From assembly GCA_002315655.1 (NCBI GenBank), contig DCHO01000049.1, positions 1-61,797 of the forward strand: DNA of 61,797 nucleotides. The letters are read 5' to 3'. Source of the stretch: Christensenella sp. UBA1750. Lineage in GTDB: Bacteria > Bacillota > Clostridia > Christensenellales > UBA1750. Numbering within the stretch: the first letter of the stretch is position 1; each line of letters opens with the position of its first letter. This document shows positions 50,711-59,160 of the stretch, one piece after another. A program made the position numbers and the translations under genes. Under the pieces are notes generated by a model that saw only the letters and a program-made list of their open reading frames with translations, did not search any database and was not told the origin of the DNA.

Positions 50711-51745
50711 ATGCTGAATTATAAGGAATTTTTTAACCTCCTGCGCGGCGGGGATTTTCCCCGCGTTATGCTCTTTGACGGTGAGGAGGAATACATCAAG
50801 GATTCCGCCCTGCACCAGCTGCGCGTAAAGGTGCTGCCGGAAGGGCTGGAGGAAATGAACGAGACGCTGCTATCGGCGGCGGCTTCGCCCCATGAAATCA
50901 TCGAGGCCTGCGAAACGCTGCCCTTCTTATCGCCCAAGCGTCTTGTGGTGGTGCGCGGCAGCGGGCTTGTGCAGAAGCTCTCCGGGACTGTTAAGGAAGA
51001 CGGGCTGGACGACCTGCTTTCCTATGTGTCCGCTCTGCCCGATCATGTGATTTTACTGTTCTTCAACCGAGGGAAGGCAGAGCACACCAAAAAGCTCACC
51101 GCCCGCATCGAAGCGATGAGCGGCAGGGTGGGCTTTGAGCCGCTATCCGCCCCGGAAAAGGAAATGTGGCTCTCCCGGGAATTAAAGACCCACGGAAAAG
51201 CCATGACCAAGGAGGCTGCGTCTCTGTTCCTCTCCCGGTGCGACCCGCTGATCGTCCCGACTTTGCAGGAGCTGGAAAAGCTGCTGTCCTATGTGGGCAC
51301 GCGGCTCAACATCGAAAAAGAGGACATTGAGGCCGTCATTGCCCCGTCGCTGGAAGACCGGCTGTTCATGCTCTTTGACGCGCTCATTACGGGCAATGCC
51401 TTTTCTGCCATGACCATTCTCAAAGGGATGTTGAGCGGCAAGGATTCTTCCACCGTGCAGCTTTTGACCCCGCTGACCCTGCGCATTCGGCAGATGCACG
51501 ACTATAAGGTGCTCAAAATCAAGGGAACGACGGATAAGGAAATCGCCGAATACACGGGCATCCGCTCCAATATGATGTGGCTGTATGAAAAGCAGACCCG
51601 CGCCTTTTCCGAAGGCGAGCTGGAAGAGCTGCTGGAAGACTGCATCCGCATGGACTATGAGTTCAAGAGCGGGCAGATTGCCGAGGACAGCGCATTGGAC
51701 ACCGTTGTGATGCGGCTTATCAACCGCAAAAAGGGCAGAAAATAA
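50711..51745 (+). CDS. holA: DNA polymerase III delta subunit (HolA)
   Basis: A 344-aa clamp-loader wrench subunit. It begins with YKEFFNLLRGGDFPRVMLFDGEEEYIKD, has RLVVVRG and LSYVGTRLNIEKEDIEAV, and a helical C-terminal domain. It opens the beta clamp. Its partner delta' (holB) is at 6083. AAGGAG precedes the ATG. It follows a GerMN gene, and a short hairpin separates it from eutH. Confidence 0.95.
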   Translation: MLNYKEFFNLLRGGDFPRVMLFDGEEEYIKDSALHQLRVKVLPEGLEEMNETLLSAAASPHEIIEACETLPFLSPKRLVVVRGSGLVQKLSGTVKEDGLDDLLSYVSALPDHVILLFFNRGKAEHTKKLTARIEAMSGRVGFEPLSAPEKEMWLSRELKTHGKAMTKEAASLFLSRCDPLIVPTLQELEKLLSYVGTRLNIEKEDIEAVIAPSLEDRLFMLFDALITGNAFSAMTILKGMLSGKDSSTVQLLTPLTLRIRQMHDYKVLKIKGTTDKEIAEYTGIRSNMMWLYEKQTRAFSEGELEELLEDCIRMDYEFKSGQIAEDSALDTVVMRLINRKKGRK

Positions 51746-51775
51746 GAGCCATCCTTTCCCGGGTGGCTCATATTA
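51746..51775 (+). terminator. short hairpin after holA
   Basis: GAGCCATCC pairs with GGGTGGCTC around a short loop, directly after the holA stop. ATATTATG follows, so termination strength is doubtful. Confidence 0.4.
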
Positions 51776-51789
51776 TGTGAGGGAAATGT

Positions 51790-52872
51790 ATGTCTTTTTC
51801 CGAAGCGATTAAATGGATTATGATGATTTTTGCCATCTTGGGCGGCGTGGATGCAGCCATCGGCAACAAAATGGGGCTGGGGGAGAGCTTCAAGCAGGGC
51901 TTTATGACCATGGGTGCGCTTGTGCTGTCCATGGTCGGCATGAACACTGTGGCTCCGCTGATCTCCGACAAGCTCTCGGGCGTGCTGTCCCCTGTGTTTG
52001 CCATGGTGGGCGCAGACCCGTCGCTGTTTTCGGGAATGCTGCTGGCCAACGACTGCGGCGGCTACACGCTTGCCATGAACCTGTGTGCGGATGCGGCCGT
52101 CGGCAGTTTTTCAGGCGCGGTGGTATCTTCCATGATGGGCGTCACCATGACATTTACCATTCCCTTCGCTTTTTCCGTTGTGAAAACCGAAACCGGGCGC
52201 AAAAATCTTTCCAAAGGGTTGCTTATCGGTATTTCTACTATTCCGTTGGGCTGTCTTGCCGGCGGTTTGCTCTGCAAAATGTCGTTTTCCGCTTTGCTTT
52301 TCAATCTGCTGCCGCTTATTGCCATGGCGGGCATCCTCATTTTCTGCCTTCTCAGATTTCCGAAGGGCAGCATTGCTGTGATGGAGGTGCTGGGAAAAAT
52401 ACTAAGCGGGATGCTCATTTTATTTCTGCTGCTGGCCGTTCTTAACCACCAGTTCGGGATTCTCGCGTGGAACATCACGCCCTTTTCGGAGAGCCTTTCC
52501 GTGATCGGCGACATTGCGATTGTTTTAGCCGGTGCGTTCCCGCTGCTGGCGATCCTCAAAAAGCTGTTAAGCAATCCCCTGCAAAGGCTCGGAAAGCGGC
52601 TTGCCATTCAGGATAACTCCGTTTTCGGGCTGTTCACCACGCTGGTCAATGCCATTCCGACCTTTTCCGACTTGGATTCCATGGACGGCAGGGGACAGGT
52701 GCTCAACGCCGCCTTTGCGGTTTCTGCCTCCTTTGCGCTGGGCGACCATTTGGGCTTTACCGCCGGGGCGTGCCCGGAAAACCTGCTGCCGATGCTGGTG
52801 GGGAAGCTGGTGGGCGGACTCTGTGCGTTCCTTTTGGCACTTATAATGACGCGGGAGAAAAAACAGGCGTAA
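51790..52872 (+). CDS. eutH: EutH-family ethanolamine permease
   Basis: A 360-aa membrane protein with about 10-11 hydrophobic segments. The EutH signature is seen in the N-terminal IFAILGGVDAAIGNKMGLGESF, the DCGGYTLAMNL loop, and the late LDSMDGRGQVLNAAFAVSASFALGDHLGFTAG. EutH takes up ethanolamine at low concentration or acidic pH. No ammonia lyase (eutBC) or microcompartment genes are near it, so it is an orphan here. Confidence 0.93.
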   Translation: MSFSEAIKWIMMIFAILGGVDAAIGNKMGLGESFKQGFMTMGALVLSMVGMNTVAPLISDKLSGVLSPVFAMVGADPSLFSGMLLANDCGGYTLAMNLCADAAVGSFSGAVVSSMMGVTMTFTIPFAFSVVKTETGRKNLSKGLLIGISTIPLGCLAGGLLCKMSFSALLFNLLPLIAMAGILIFCLLRFPKGSIAVMEVLGKILSGMLILFLLLAVLNHQFGILAWNITPFSESLSVIGDIAIVLAGAFPLLAILKKLLSNPLQRLGKRLAIQDNSVFGLFTTLVNAIPTFSDLDSMDGRGQVLNAAFAVSASFALGDHLGFTAGACPENLLPMLVGKLVGGLCAFLLALIMTREKKQA

Positions 52873-52885
52873 AGCGGAATATACG

Positions 52886-52917
52886 AAAAAACGACCCTGC
52901 ATTTTGCAGGATCGTTT
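52886..52917. terminator. bidirectional terminator between eutH and rpsT
   Basis: A 12-13-bp stem (CGACCCTGCA with TGCAGGATCG, one wobble) is flanked by an A-run and T-run. It serves eutH on plus and rpsT on minus. Confidence 0.85.
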
Positions 52918-52929
52918 GATTTCGTCTGA

Positions 52930-53196
52930 TTAAGCGTTGGCCTTGGCGGCAGCCTTAGCGAGCTGAGCCTTTTTGCGAGCAGCAGCATTCTTGTGCATGG
53001 TGCCCTTGGCGGCAGCCTTGTCAACAGCACTGGAGGTAACGCGGAGCTGGCTCTCAATCTGAGCGGCATCACCGGCAGCAACAGTAGCGTCAAACTTCTT
53101 GATGGCGGTCTTAACGGAGGACTTCACCATACGATTCTGAAGATTCTTGGTCTCAGTGACCTTGACGCGCTTGATGGCAGACTTGATATTCGGCAT
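52930..53196 (-). CDS. rpsT: 30S ribosomal protein S20
   Basis: An 88-aa basic protein. The ATG at 53196 gives MPNIKSAIKRVKV, with GGAGGGGG six nt upstream. It is Lys/Ala-rich throughout, ending in an A/K-rich helix typical of S20, which binds the 5' domain of 16S rRNA. Its divergent neighbour is gpr, the arrangement also seen in Bacillus (rpsT next to gpr). Confidence 0.97.
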   Translation of the reverse strand: MPNIKSAIKRVKVTETKNLQNRMVKSSVKTAIKKFDATVAAGDAAQIESQLRVTSSAVDKAAAKGTMHKNAAARKKAQLAKAAAKANA

Positions 53197-53231
53197 TCTT
53201 TTCACCCCCTCCGTCCAAATCGACAGTTGCT

Positions 53232-53260
53232 ATGATACCATAACACCAAAGGAAATGCAA
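53232..53260 (-). promoter_or_regulatory. sigma-A promoter of rpsT
   Basis: On the minus strand TTGCAT (53260-53255), an exact 17-nt spacer and TATCAT (53237-53232). Confidence 0.7.
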
Positions 53261-53352
53261 CCCAATTTCAAAAATTATCATAGTTTTAACGACTGGATTT
53301 TCCACTGTTGACAAAAGCTAATCCAAAGTCCGGCAGGCAGGGAGGAAAAACG

Positions 53353-54195
53353 TTGATTTATTCGGATTTGGCCATGGAAACAAGAGCAGGCTGCGGCAAA
53401 ATTCCCGGCATCTGTGTGGAACAGGAAAAAGCGGAGGGAAGGACGGTCACGCGGGTCACGGTGGAAAATAAGGATGCGGCAACATTCATCGGGAAGCCCG
53501 TCGGAACCTATGTTACCATTGAAGAAAAGGGATTGACTAATCTGGAAAGCTGTGAGCGGGAAGCCTTTTCAAAAGCCCTTTCGGCGGAAATGCGGGCTCT
53601 GTTTGAGAATAAGTCGTTTTCTTCCGTGCTCATTGCGGGCATCGGAAACCGAAACCTGACCCCGGACGCGCTGGGGCCGAGATGCGTAGAGGGCATCCTT
53701 GTGACGGGGCATTTGCGGGATGCTGACGGCTGCAAAACCTTTGTGCTGAACCCCGGTGTGACCGGGCAGACAGGTATCGAAACAAAAGGATTGCTGGCTT
53801 CTGTCATCGGAACGGTTCGCCCGGATTTGGTGATCCTTGTGGATGCGCTGTGCGCCCGCGCCACGGACAGAATCCTTTCCACCGTGCAGCTCACGAACGC
53901 AGGGGTCGTGCCCGGCAGCGGACTTGGCAACCGCAGATGCGCCCTCAACAAAGAGACGCTTGGAATCCCGGTTCTGGCGGTGGGTGTGCCCACGGTCGTT
54001 CACGCTTCCACCATCATTGAGGATGCGCTGGAAAGCCGGAGCATCGAAAATATCGAATTGACAGACCTATTGGAGGAAGAAAAGCTTGTCGTAACCCCGG
54101 CGGATATTGACGAATCCCTGCAGATCTGTGCGGAAGTGATCGCCCATGCCATCAATCTCTGGCTGCATCCCGATTTTTCCGAAGCACAGGCATAA
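53353..54195 (+). CDS. gpr: Gpr, germination protease for small acid-soluble spore proteins
   Basis: A 280-aa protease. The TTG at 53353 is chosen: GGAGGA is upstream and the product then begins LIYSDLAMETR, near the auto-processing site. Core motifs: VLIAGIGNRNLTPDALGP, PDLVILVDALCARATDRI, and GNRR. Gpr is made as a zymogen in the forespore and cleaves SASPs on germination. spoIIP follows after 48 nt. No convincing SigF or SigG promoter was found by eye. Confidence 0.95.
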   Translation: MIYSDLAMETRAGCGKIPGICVEQEKAEGRTVTRVTVENKDAATFIGKPVGTYVTIEEKGLTNLESCEREAFSKALSAEMRALFENKSFSSVLIAGIGNRNLTPDALGPRCVEGILVTGHLRDADGCKTFVLNPGVTGQTGIETKGLLASVIGTVRPDLVILVDALCARATDRILSTVQLTNAGVVPGSGLGNRRCALNKETLGIPVLAVGVPTVVHASTIIEDALESRSIENIELTDLLEEEKLVVTPADIDESLQICAEVIAHAINLWLHPDFSEAQA

Positions 54196-54243
54196 ACCTT
54201 AGGTTCCTTGCATATACATTCCCCAAATGAAGGAGGAATGGTT

Positions 54244-55218
54244 ATGGTACACATGAAGGTCGTGCGGTTGAGCCAAATTATTTGGGTTGCGGTGCTTGTG
54301 GGAAGCGTGATTCTGACGGTGATTTTCGGGGTGATGCTGTGGAAAAAGAACACGCAAGCCCCGCAGACGATGAAAGCGGCATCGGTGCAGACCGATGCTG
54401 CCGCAGCGGACAAGCCCGAAACTGTGTTTACAAAAGAGAAGGAAGCACAGCTTTTGTCTGGCAGGATAGAGGCTGTGCCCGTGACGGCGGATGCGGATAC
54501 ATCGGACAGCCCCGATTCAATCGAAAAGGTGGTCGTGCAGCAGGTAAAGACGGAGCGGGAGGAAACGGATACGGAGATAGAAGACAGTACGGACAAGCCC
54601 TGCCGGGTGCTCATCTACCACACCCACAACACGGAGGCGTATGAGAAGCAGCCGGAGGATAAATATGAGGAATCCGATGCGTGGCGCACGGAGAACAACG
54701 CCTACAACATCGTAGCCGTAGGGGAGAGACTGGCAAAGGAGCTGGAAGCTTTAGGCATAAAGGTCGTCCACGATGAAACGTCGCATGAGCAGCCCAAATT
54801 GAGCACGGCCTACGAGCGGAGTTTGAAAACGCTGAAACAATATGCCCCGGAGGATTTTGATCTCATCATTGACCTGCATAGGGACGCGGCAAGTGCCCGC
54901 AACACCAGTCCTTCCGTCGTGACATACAACGGGAAAAGCTGTGCGCGGCTGATGCTGCTCATCGGCAATGGCAGCAATTTTTCTACGGAGCACCCGTGGA
55001 AGGAAAACTACGCTTTGGCGGAAGCCCTCACGGCGGAACTGAACGGGCTTGCGGACGATCTGTGCCGGGATGTGATGGTGAAGGATGGGCGGTACAACCA
55101 GCACATTTCGACAAAATGCGTGCTGATTGAGGTGGGGCACAACGAAAACACATTATCCGAAGCGCTCAACGCCTGCACGCCTTTGGCGATTGCCATTGAA
55201 AAAACAATCCGCAGATGA
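54244..55218 (+). CDS. spoIIP: SpoIIP-family amidase
   Basis: A 324-aa membrane-anchored N-acetylmuramoyl-L-alanine amidase. The ATG at 54244 has AGGAGG seven nt upstream. One membrane segment lies at about 12-33. A linker to about 115 is followed by the amidase domain: LIYHTHNTEAYE (zinc His), FDLIIDLHRDAAS and LIEVGHNEN. SpoIIP works with SpoIID and SpoIIM to thin septal peptidoglycan in engulfment. gpr-spoIIP adjacency is conserved among spore formers. Confidence 0.95.
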   Translation: MVHMKVVRLSQIIWVAVLVGSVILTVIFGVMLWKKNTQAPQTMKAASVQTDAAAADKPETVFTKEKEAQLLSGRIEAVPVTADADTSDSPDSIEKVVVQQVKTEREETDTEIEDSTDKPCRVLIYHTHNTEAYEKQPEDKYEESDAWRTENNAYNIVAVGERLAKELEALGIKVVHDETSHEQPKLSTAYERSLKTLKQYAPEDFDLIIDLHRDAASARNTSPSVVTYNGKSCARLMLLIGNGSNFSTEHPWKENYALAEALTAELNGLADDLCRDVMVKDGRYNQHISTKCVLIEVGHNENTLSEALNACTPLAIAIEKTIRR

Positions 55219-55234
55219 AATTTTCTGAAAAGTG

Positions 55235-55243
55235 TGCTATACT
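55235..55243 (+). promoter_or_regulatory. extended -10 promoter of murI
   Basis: TGC directly precedes TATACT (55238-55243), 33 nt before the murI ATG. No clear -35. Confidence 0.5.
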
Positions 55244-55276
55244 GAAAGCCTGAACATCGTTTGCGGAGGCTTTGGT

Positions 55277-56026
55277 ATGGAAAGACCCATTGGCATATTC
55301 GATTCCGGCGTGGGCGGCATCAGCGTACTCCGTGAGGCCGTGCGCGTGCTCCCGGAGGAGAAGTTCCTGTTTGTCGGGGATAACAAAAACGCGCCCTACG
55401 GCAGCAAAACAAGAGAAGAAATCATTACCTGCGTGGATTCTGTGGTGGAACAGCTCTTGGAGCAGAACATAAAAGCGCTGGTGATTGCCTGCAACACCGC
55501 CACCGCTGCCGCGGCCAAGGAGCTGCGGGCGCGGCTGCCCATTCCCGTCATCGGCATGGAACCGGCCTTGAAACCTGCGCACCTCATCCGCAAGGAGGGG
55601 CAGATCATCGTTCTGGCCACCCCGGCGACGCTGCGCATGGAAAAGTTTGCGGATCTGATGGAAAAATACGGCGAAGGCGCAGTGCCCGTCCCCGGATGCG
55701 GCATTGTGGAGTGTGTGGAGAGCGGACACATTGACGATGCAGAGATCGAAGGCGTGCTGCACGGGCTGCTGGATGCGCCCCTGCGGAACAAAACCGACGC
55801 CATTGTGCTGGGCTGCACCCATTATGTGTTTGTGAAGAACGCGCTGGCGCGTGTGGCGCCTCATGTTCCCCTTGTGGACGGAAATATGGGCACGGTGCAA
55901 CAGCTCAATCGCGTGCTCAAGGAAAGAGGCATCCGCAGGGCAGAGGGAAAAGGGTCGTATGCGCTGGACACGACCGGGGACAGAAAAGTTTATATCCCGC
56001 TTATGGAAAGACTGATGAATCTATAA
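55277..56026 (+). CDS. murI: glutamate racemase
   Basis: A 249-aa cofactor-independent racemase. FDSGVGG is at residues 8-14, the catalytic Cys72 in ACNTATA, and the second Cys near 182 in GCTHY. It makes D-glutamate for peptidoglycan. The ATG at 55277 has GGAGG upstream. A terminator follows. Confidence 0.95.
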   Translation: MERPIGIFDSGVGGISVLREAVRVLPEEKFLFVGDNKNAPYGSKTREEIITCVDSVVEQLLEQNIKALVIACNTATAAAAKELRARLPIPVIGMEPALKPAHLIRKEGQIIVLATPATLRMEKFADLMEKYGEGAVPVPGCGIVECVESGHIDDAEIEGVLHGLLDAPLRNKTDAIVLGCTHYVFVKNALARVAPHVPLVDGNMGTVQQLNRVLKERGIRRAEGKGSYALDTTGDRKVYIPLMERLMNL

Positions 56027-56044
56027 GTAATTCTGCGTAGAATG

Positions 56045-56077
56045 AAAGCATATCGCAATTTCGCGGTATGCTTTTTT
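56045..56077 (+). terminator. rho-independent terminator after murI
   Basis: AAAGCATATCGC pairs with GCGGTATGCTTT (one wobble), running directly into TTTTTTG. Confidence 0.88.
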
Positions 56078-56115
56078 GTGTGCCTTCATATCCTGTACGG
56101 AAAGGAGGGGGACAG

Positions 56116-56979
56116 ATGGATGTGACCGACCTTCTGCCGGGGCAGTACAGGAATTTGATTGCCTCGTACATGACCGATTCCGTCCGGGAGATTCGCTTTC
56201 GCATCGGGCGGGAATGTGTGCTGTGCGGGCAAAACAATGTATTCGTGAAGGATTTCAAGCCTTCTGCAGAGGATGTGCGGAAGCTTCTTCTGCATCTGTG
56301 CGATTACGCGCTCTACGCTCACGAAGAACAGCTCAAAAGCGGTTATATGACCCTGTCCGGCGGGCATCGCGTGGGCATCGCAGGGAGCTTCGTCACGGAA
56401 AACGGAAAGCCTGTGCGCCTATCGGACGTGCAGAGCCTTTGCATCCGCGTAGCGCGTCAGATTCCCGTGCGCAAAGAGGTGAGCGATCTGTTCTTTGCGG
56501 GAAAAGAGCCGCTGTCTTCGCTGATTCTGTCCCCTCCGGGCATGGGGAAAACCACCCTTTTGCGGGAAATTGCCAAAATCGCGGGGGACAATGGGATTCA
56601 GACCGCCATTGCGGACGAGCGTGGGGAGCTGGCGGCGTGCTTTCGGGGTGAACCGCAGTTGGATGTGGGCAAATGCACCGATGTGATGGAGAATCTGCCT
56701 AAAAGCGCGGCGATTCCGATGCTGGTTCGTGCCATGTCACCGAGGCTCATTGTATGCGATGAGATCGGGTCGATGGAGGACAAAACCGCCATTGAGGAGG
56801 CGGTGCGCTGCGGATGCAAGGTGCTGTGCAGCGCCCACGGAAACGGGATTCCCGACGCGAAGAAGCGGCACAATCTGTCCGGGCTTTTGCAGGAGCGCGT
56901 TTTTGACCGCATTGTGGTGCTGGGCGTGGAGGTAGGGCGGGTGTGCGGGGTCTACGACGGGGAGGGAAAGCCGTGCTGA
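56116..56979 (+). CDS. spoIIIAA: SpoIIIAA, ATPase of the SpoIIIA-SpoIIQ channel
   Basis: A 287-aa secretion-type ATPase. Walker A PPGMGKTTLL is near 138, ADERGELAA follows, and a Walker B-like LIVCDEIG near 212. It powers the mother cell-to-forespore 'feeding tube'. The ATG at 56116 has GGAGGGGG upstream. spoIIIAB starts within its last seven bases. Mother-cell sigma-E control is expected but no promoter motif was firmly identified. Confidence 0.95.
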   Translation: MDVTDLLPGQYRNLIASYMTDSVREIRFRIGRECVLCGQNNVFVKDFKPSAEDVRKLLLHLCDYALYAHEEQLKSGYMTLSGGHRVGIAGSFVTENGKPVRLSDVQSLCIRVARQIPVRKEVSDLFFAGKEPLSSLILSPPGMGKTTLLREIAKIAGDNGIQTAIADERGELAACFRGEPQLDVGKCTDVMENLPKSAAIPMLVRAMSPRLIVCDEIGSMEDKTAIEEAVRCGCKVLCSAHGNGIPDAKKRHNLSGLLQERVFDRIVVLGVEVGRVCGVYDGEGKPC

Positions 56980-57449
56980 AGGTGCTGGGAATGATTCTGT
57001 GCAGTCTGTCGCTGTGTGTTTTAGGTTTCCTGTCGGTGTGGCTCTCGAAGAAGCGATTGGACGCGGGAAAGGATGCCGTCCACTGCCTGAACCTGCTTGC
57101 CACGGAGATCTGCGACCTCAAAAAGCCGATAAGCCGCGCTCTTGCCGACCTGTCTTTTGCGGGAAATCTGATTAAAATCATCAGTCTTGTGCCCCAGCCC
57201 TGGACGGAAGAAACACTGAAAGGAAAGCTCAAAGAAACAGGCTTGGGCGGGGAGGAAACTTCCGTTGTGGCAAAGCTGCTTATGGAGATTCCCGCCATGC
57301 CGACGGGGCGCAGGGAGGCCTTTTTGACGGCAATACAGGAACTCAACGCTATTGTGACCATGCGGCAAGAAGCGCTGAAAAACACGGGGAGCTTATATCC
57401 GAAGTTAGGGCTGCTCTCGGGGGCACTGTTGCTTTTGCTGTTTCTGTGA
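56973..57449 (+). CDS. spoIIIAB: SpoIIIAB
   Basis: A 158-aa protein with hydrophobic segments at both ends (LKVLGMILCSLSLCVLGFLSVWL and LYPKLGLLSGALLLLLFL), the GspF-like layout. The GTG start at 56973 overlaps the spoIIIAA stop by seven bases; a longer ATG reading lies inside spoIIIAA. It is a membrane platform part of the SpoIIIA channel. Confidence 0.93.
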   Translation: MLKVLGMILCSLSLCVLGFLSVWLSKKRLDAGKDAVHCLNLLATEICDLKKPISRALADLSFAGNLIKIISLVPQPWTEETLKGKLKETGLGGEETSVVAKLLMEIPAMPTGRREAFLTAIQELNAIVTMRQEALKNTGSLYPKLGLLSGALLLLLFL

Positions 57450-57464
57450 CATAGGAGGACGAAA

Positions 57465-57671
57465 ATGAAGCTTTCGGTTGAACTGCTTTTCCGGGTGGCG
57501 GCCATCGGGCTTGTGATGGCGCTGGCTTCCACCATATTAAAAAGTGCCGGGCGGGACGATATGGCCATGCTCTGCTCCATCGGCGGGCTGATACTGGCCA
57601 TGCTGCTGGTAGCGCAGGGAATATCCTCCCTGTTTTCCCAGGTGCAGGAGCTGTTCCCGCTGTATGGATAA
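57465..57671 (+). CDS. spoIIIAC: SpoIIIAC
   Basis: A 68-aa membrane protein with two hydrophobic helices (VAAIGLVMALASTILK and LILAMLLVAQGISSLF), the normal length for SpoIIIAC. AGGAGG precedes the ATG. Its stop codon shares a base with the spoIIIAD start. Confidence 0.94.
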   Translation: MKLSVELLFRVAAIGLVMALASTILKSAGRDDMAMLCSIGGLILAMLLVAQGISSLFSQVQELFPLYG

Positions 57672-58048
57672 TGAACCTGCTGAAAATTGCCGGAATCACT
57701 CTATGCGGTGCGGCGGCTTGCCTGTTTTTGCAGGCCACGGGGAAAAAGGAGCTGGCGATTCTTGCCGAGCTGACCGCCGGAATCGTGCTGTTTGCCTACG
57801 GGCTGTGCGCCGCAAAAGCGCAGCTCGGAGACATGAATCTGCTGTTTTCCGAGGACGAAACGGTTGTGCTCGCGTTCAGAATGACGGGCATTGCGCTGTG
57901 CATGGAACTGATGGTGCAGCTTTGCCGCGATGCGGGGCTGAACACGTTGGCGCAAAAGGCCGAATTGTGCGGGAAAATTCTGCTGCTGTGCCTGTGCGTT
58001 TCCGCGCTAAAGGAGGTGCTGTCCTCTGCGCTGTCCTTGCTCTCCTGA
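57671..58048 (+). CDS. spoIIIAD: SpoIIIAD
   Basis: A 125-aa membrane protein with three to four hydrophobic helices. Homologous to SpoIIIAC in its membrane pairs (AGITLCGAAACLFLQ). It starts at the last base of spoIIIAC. The next gene overlaps its 3' end. Confidence 0.94.
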   Translation: MNLLKIAGITLCGAAACLFLQATGKKELAILAELTAGIVLFAYGLCAAKAQLGDMNLLFSEDETVVLAFRMTGIALCMELMVQLCRDAGLNTLAQKAELCGKILLLCLCVSALKEVLSSALSLLS

Positions 58049-58944
58049 TGGTGTTTTTCCCGAAACCCGTTTTTGCCGTTTCCATCGAGGAAGAAACCCG
58101 GCATTTGCTGAAAGAGACCGATTTGACGGCTGTGGAGGAAGCCCTGCCGAATCTGAACGTAAAAGAGCTGCTGGAAAACGCCCTGCGCGGGGAAGGGCTG
58201 GCGGATGCGGAAACATGGAAACAGGCTTTCCGCAAGGCACTCACGGGGAGCGCGGAGGAACTGCTGCCGTCCCTTCTGCGCCTGTGCGGGTATGCGATCC
58301 TGTGCATCACGTTGTCTTTGCTCACGAAGGAGGAAGGTGTCGGCACACTGGCGCAAAGTCTTTTGCACATTTCCGCCCTGCTGCTGCCCGCAAGACAGGC
58401 TGTTGCGCTGATTGTGCGGGTAGGGAACACATTGGACGGCATCGGGAAGCTGTGCGGCGCTGTCACACCGACGGTCTCCGCGCTGCTGCTGGCGGAGGGG
58501 AGCGTGAAGCTCTCGGCGGGCGGACAGGCGGTGGCTTTGTTCGTGATGGACACACTGCTTTCCTTCGCCCAAAGGGTGCTGCTACCTCTATTGAAGGGCA
58601 CGGCGGTGCTGGTGTTGTTTTCTGCTGCCGCTCGGAATCTGCCGCTGAACAAGCTGTGCAAGCTGCCGCTGTCCTTTGCCAAATGGAGCTGCGGCATCGG
58701 CTTTGCGGCGTTTTTAGGGCTGCTGACGGTCAAGGGCATCCCTGCTGTGCGCTATGACGGCGTGACGGTGCGGGCGGCGAAATACGCGGTGGAAAAGCTG
58801 GTGCCGGTGGTCGGGGGCATTTTCAAGGACACCACCGACACCCTGATTGGCTGCGTGCTGCTGCTGCGCGGAGCTTTCGGGATAATAGTTATAATAGGAG
58901 CAAACCGAGAAAAGTGGCTATTTTCAAGGGTTTGCGGCTACTAA
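57994..58944 (+). CDS. spoIIIAE: SpoIIIAE, truncated at the 3' end
   Basis: About 316 aa instead of roughly 390. The start is set at GTG 57994 because that frame gives a full signal peptide (RFRAK then a hydrophobic core ending PVFA) ahead of the mature VSIEEE; ATG 58048 is the alternative. The membrane part matches SpoIIIAE up to DTLIGCVLLLRGAFGI near residue 296. Then 21 unrelated residues follow and the frame stops. The missing end normally holds the last membrane helices. spoIIIAF, AG and AH are absent downstream. DNA composition changes at the same point. Confidence 0.88.
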   Translation: MRFRAKGGAVLCAVLALLMVFFPKPVFAVSIEEETRHLLKETDLTAVEEALPNLNVKELLENALRGEGLADAETWKQAFRKALTGSAEELLPSLLRLCGYAILCITLSLLTKEEGVGTLAQSLLHISALLLPARQAVALIVRVGNTLDGIGKLCGAVTPTVSALLLAEGSVKLSAGGQAVALFVMDTLLSFAQRVLLPLLKGTAVLVLFSAAARNLPLNKLCKLPLSFAKWSCGIGFAAFLGLLTVKGIPAVRYDGVTVRAAKYAVEKLVPVVGGIFKDTTDTLIGCVLLLRGAFGIIVIIGANREKWLFSRVCGY

Positions 58945-59160
58945 GTCAAATATCGTTATTTGTTTTTACTTAACGGGAAAGACGGCGACAATCCTTGAAA
59001 CAGCTAATAGTTTCTTGATTGCTCTCTGTTTAGCCCAACAACGGAGTGAAAGTGAATAAAGGTATTTGACAAAGTAGCCGGAGGCGTAAATGCACCTCTG
59101 GCTACTTGTCGTGCAAAAATACATTTGGCGAAATAAGAAAAATTAAACGGAGAAATGCGT
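58880..59160. other. breakpoint and non-coding foreign stretch
   Basis: The SpoIIIAE homology ends at about 58880-58886. The sequence from there to 59160 is AT-richer and codes for nothing recognised apart from the chance tail of spoIIIAE. GGCTAC occurs three times here (58915, 58936 and 59099, the last followed by TT). No integrase, attachment core or target-site duplication could be proved within the window. Confidence 0.6.
59072..59107. repeat. hairpin in the foreign stretch
   Basis: AAGTAGCC-GAGG pairs with CCTC-GGCTACTT (59072-59107), a 12-bp interrupted stem with no T-run, just before the aminotransferase fragment. Confidence 0.55.

Noticed and set aside
57664..57993. SpoIIIAE starting at 57664
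   Set aside because: The first 110 residues are a frame shadow of spoIIIAD. A proper signal peptide begins only at about 57994.
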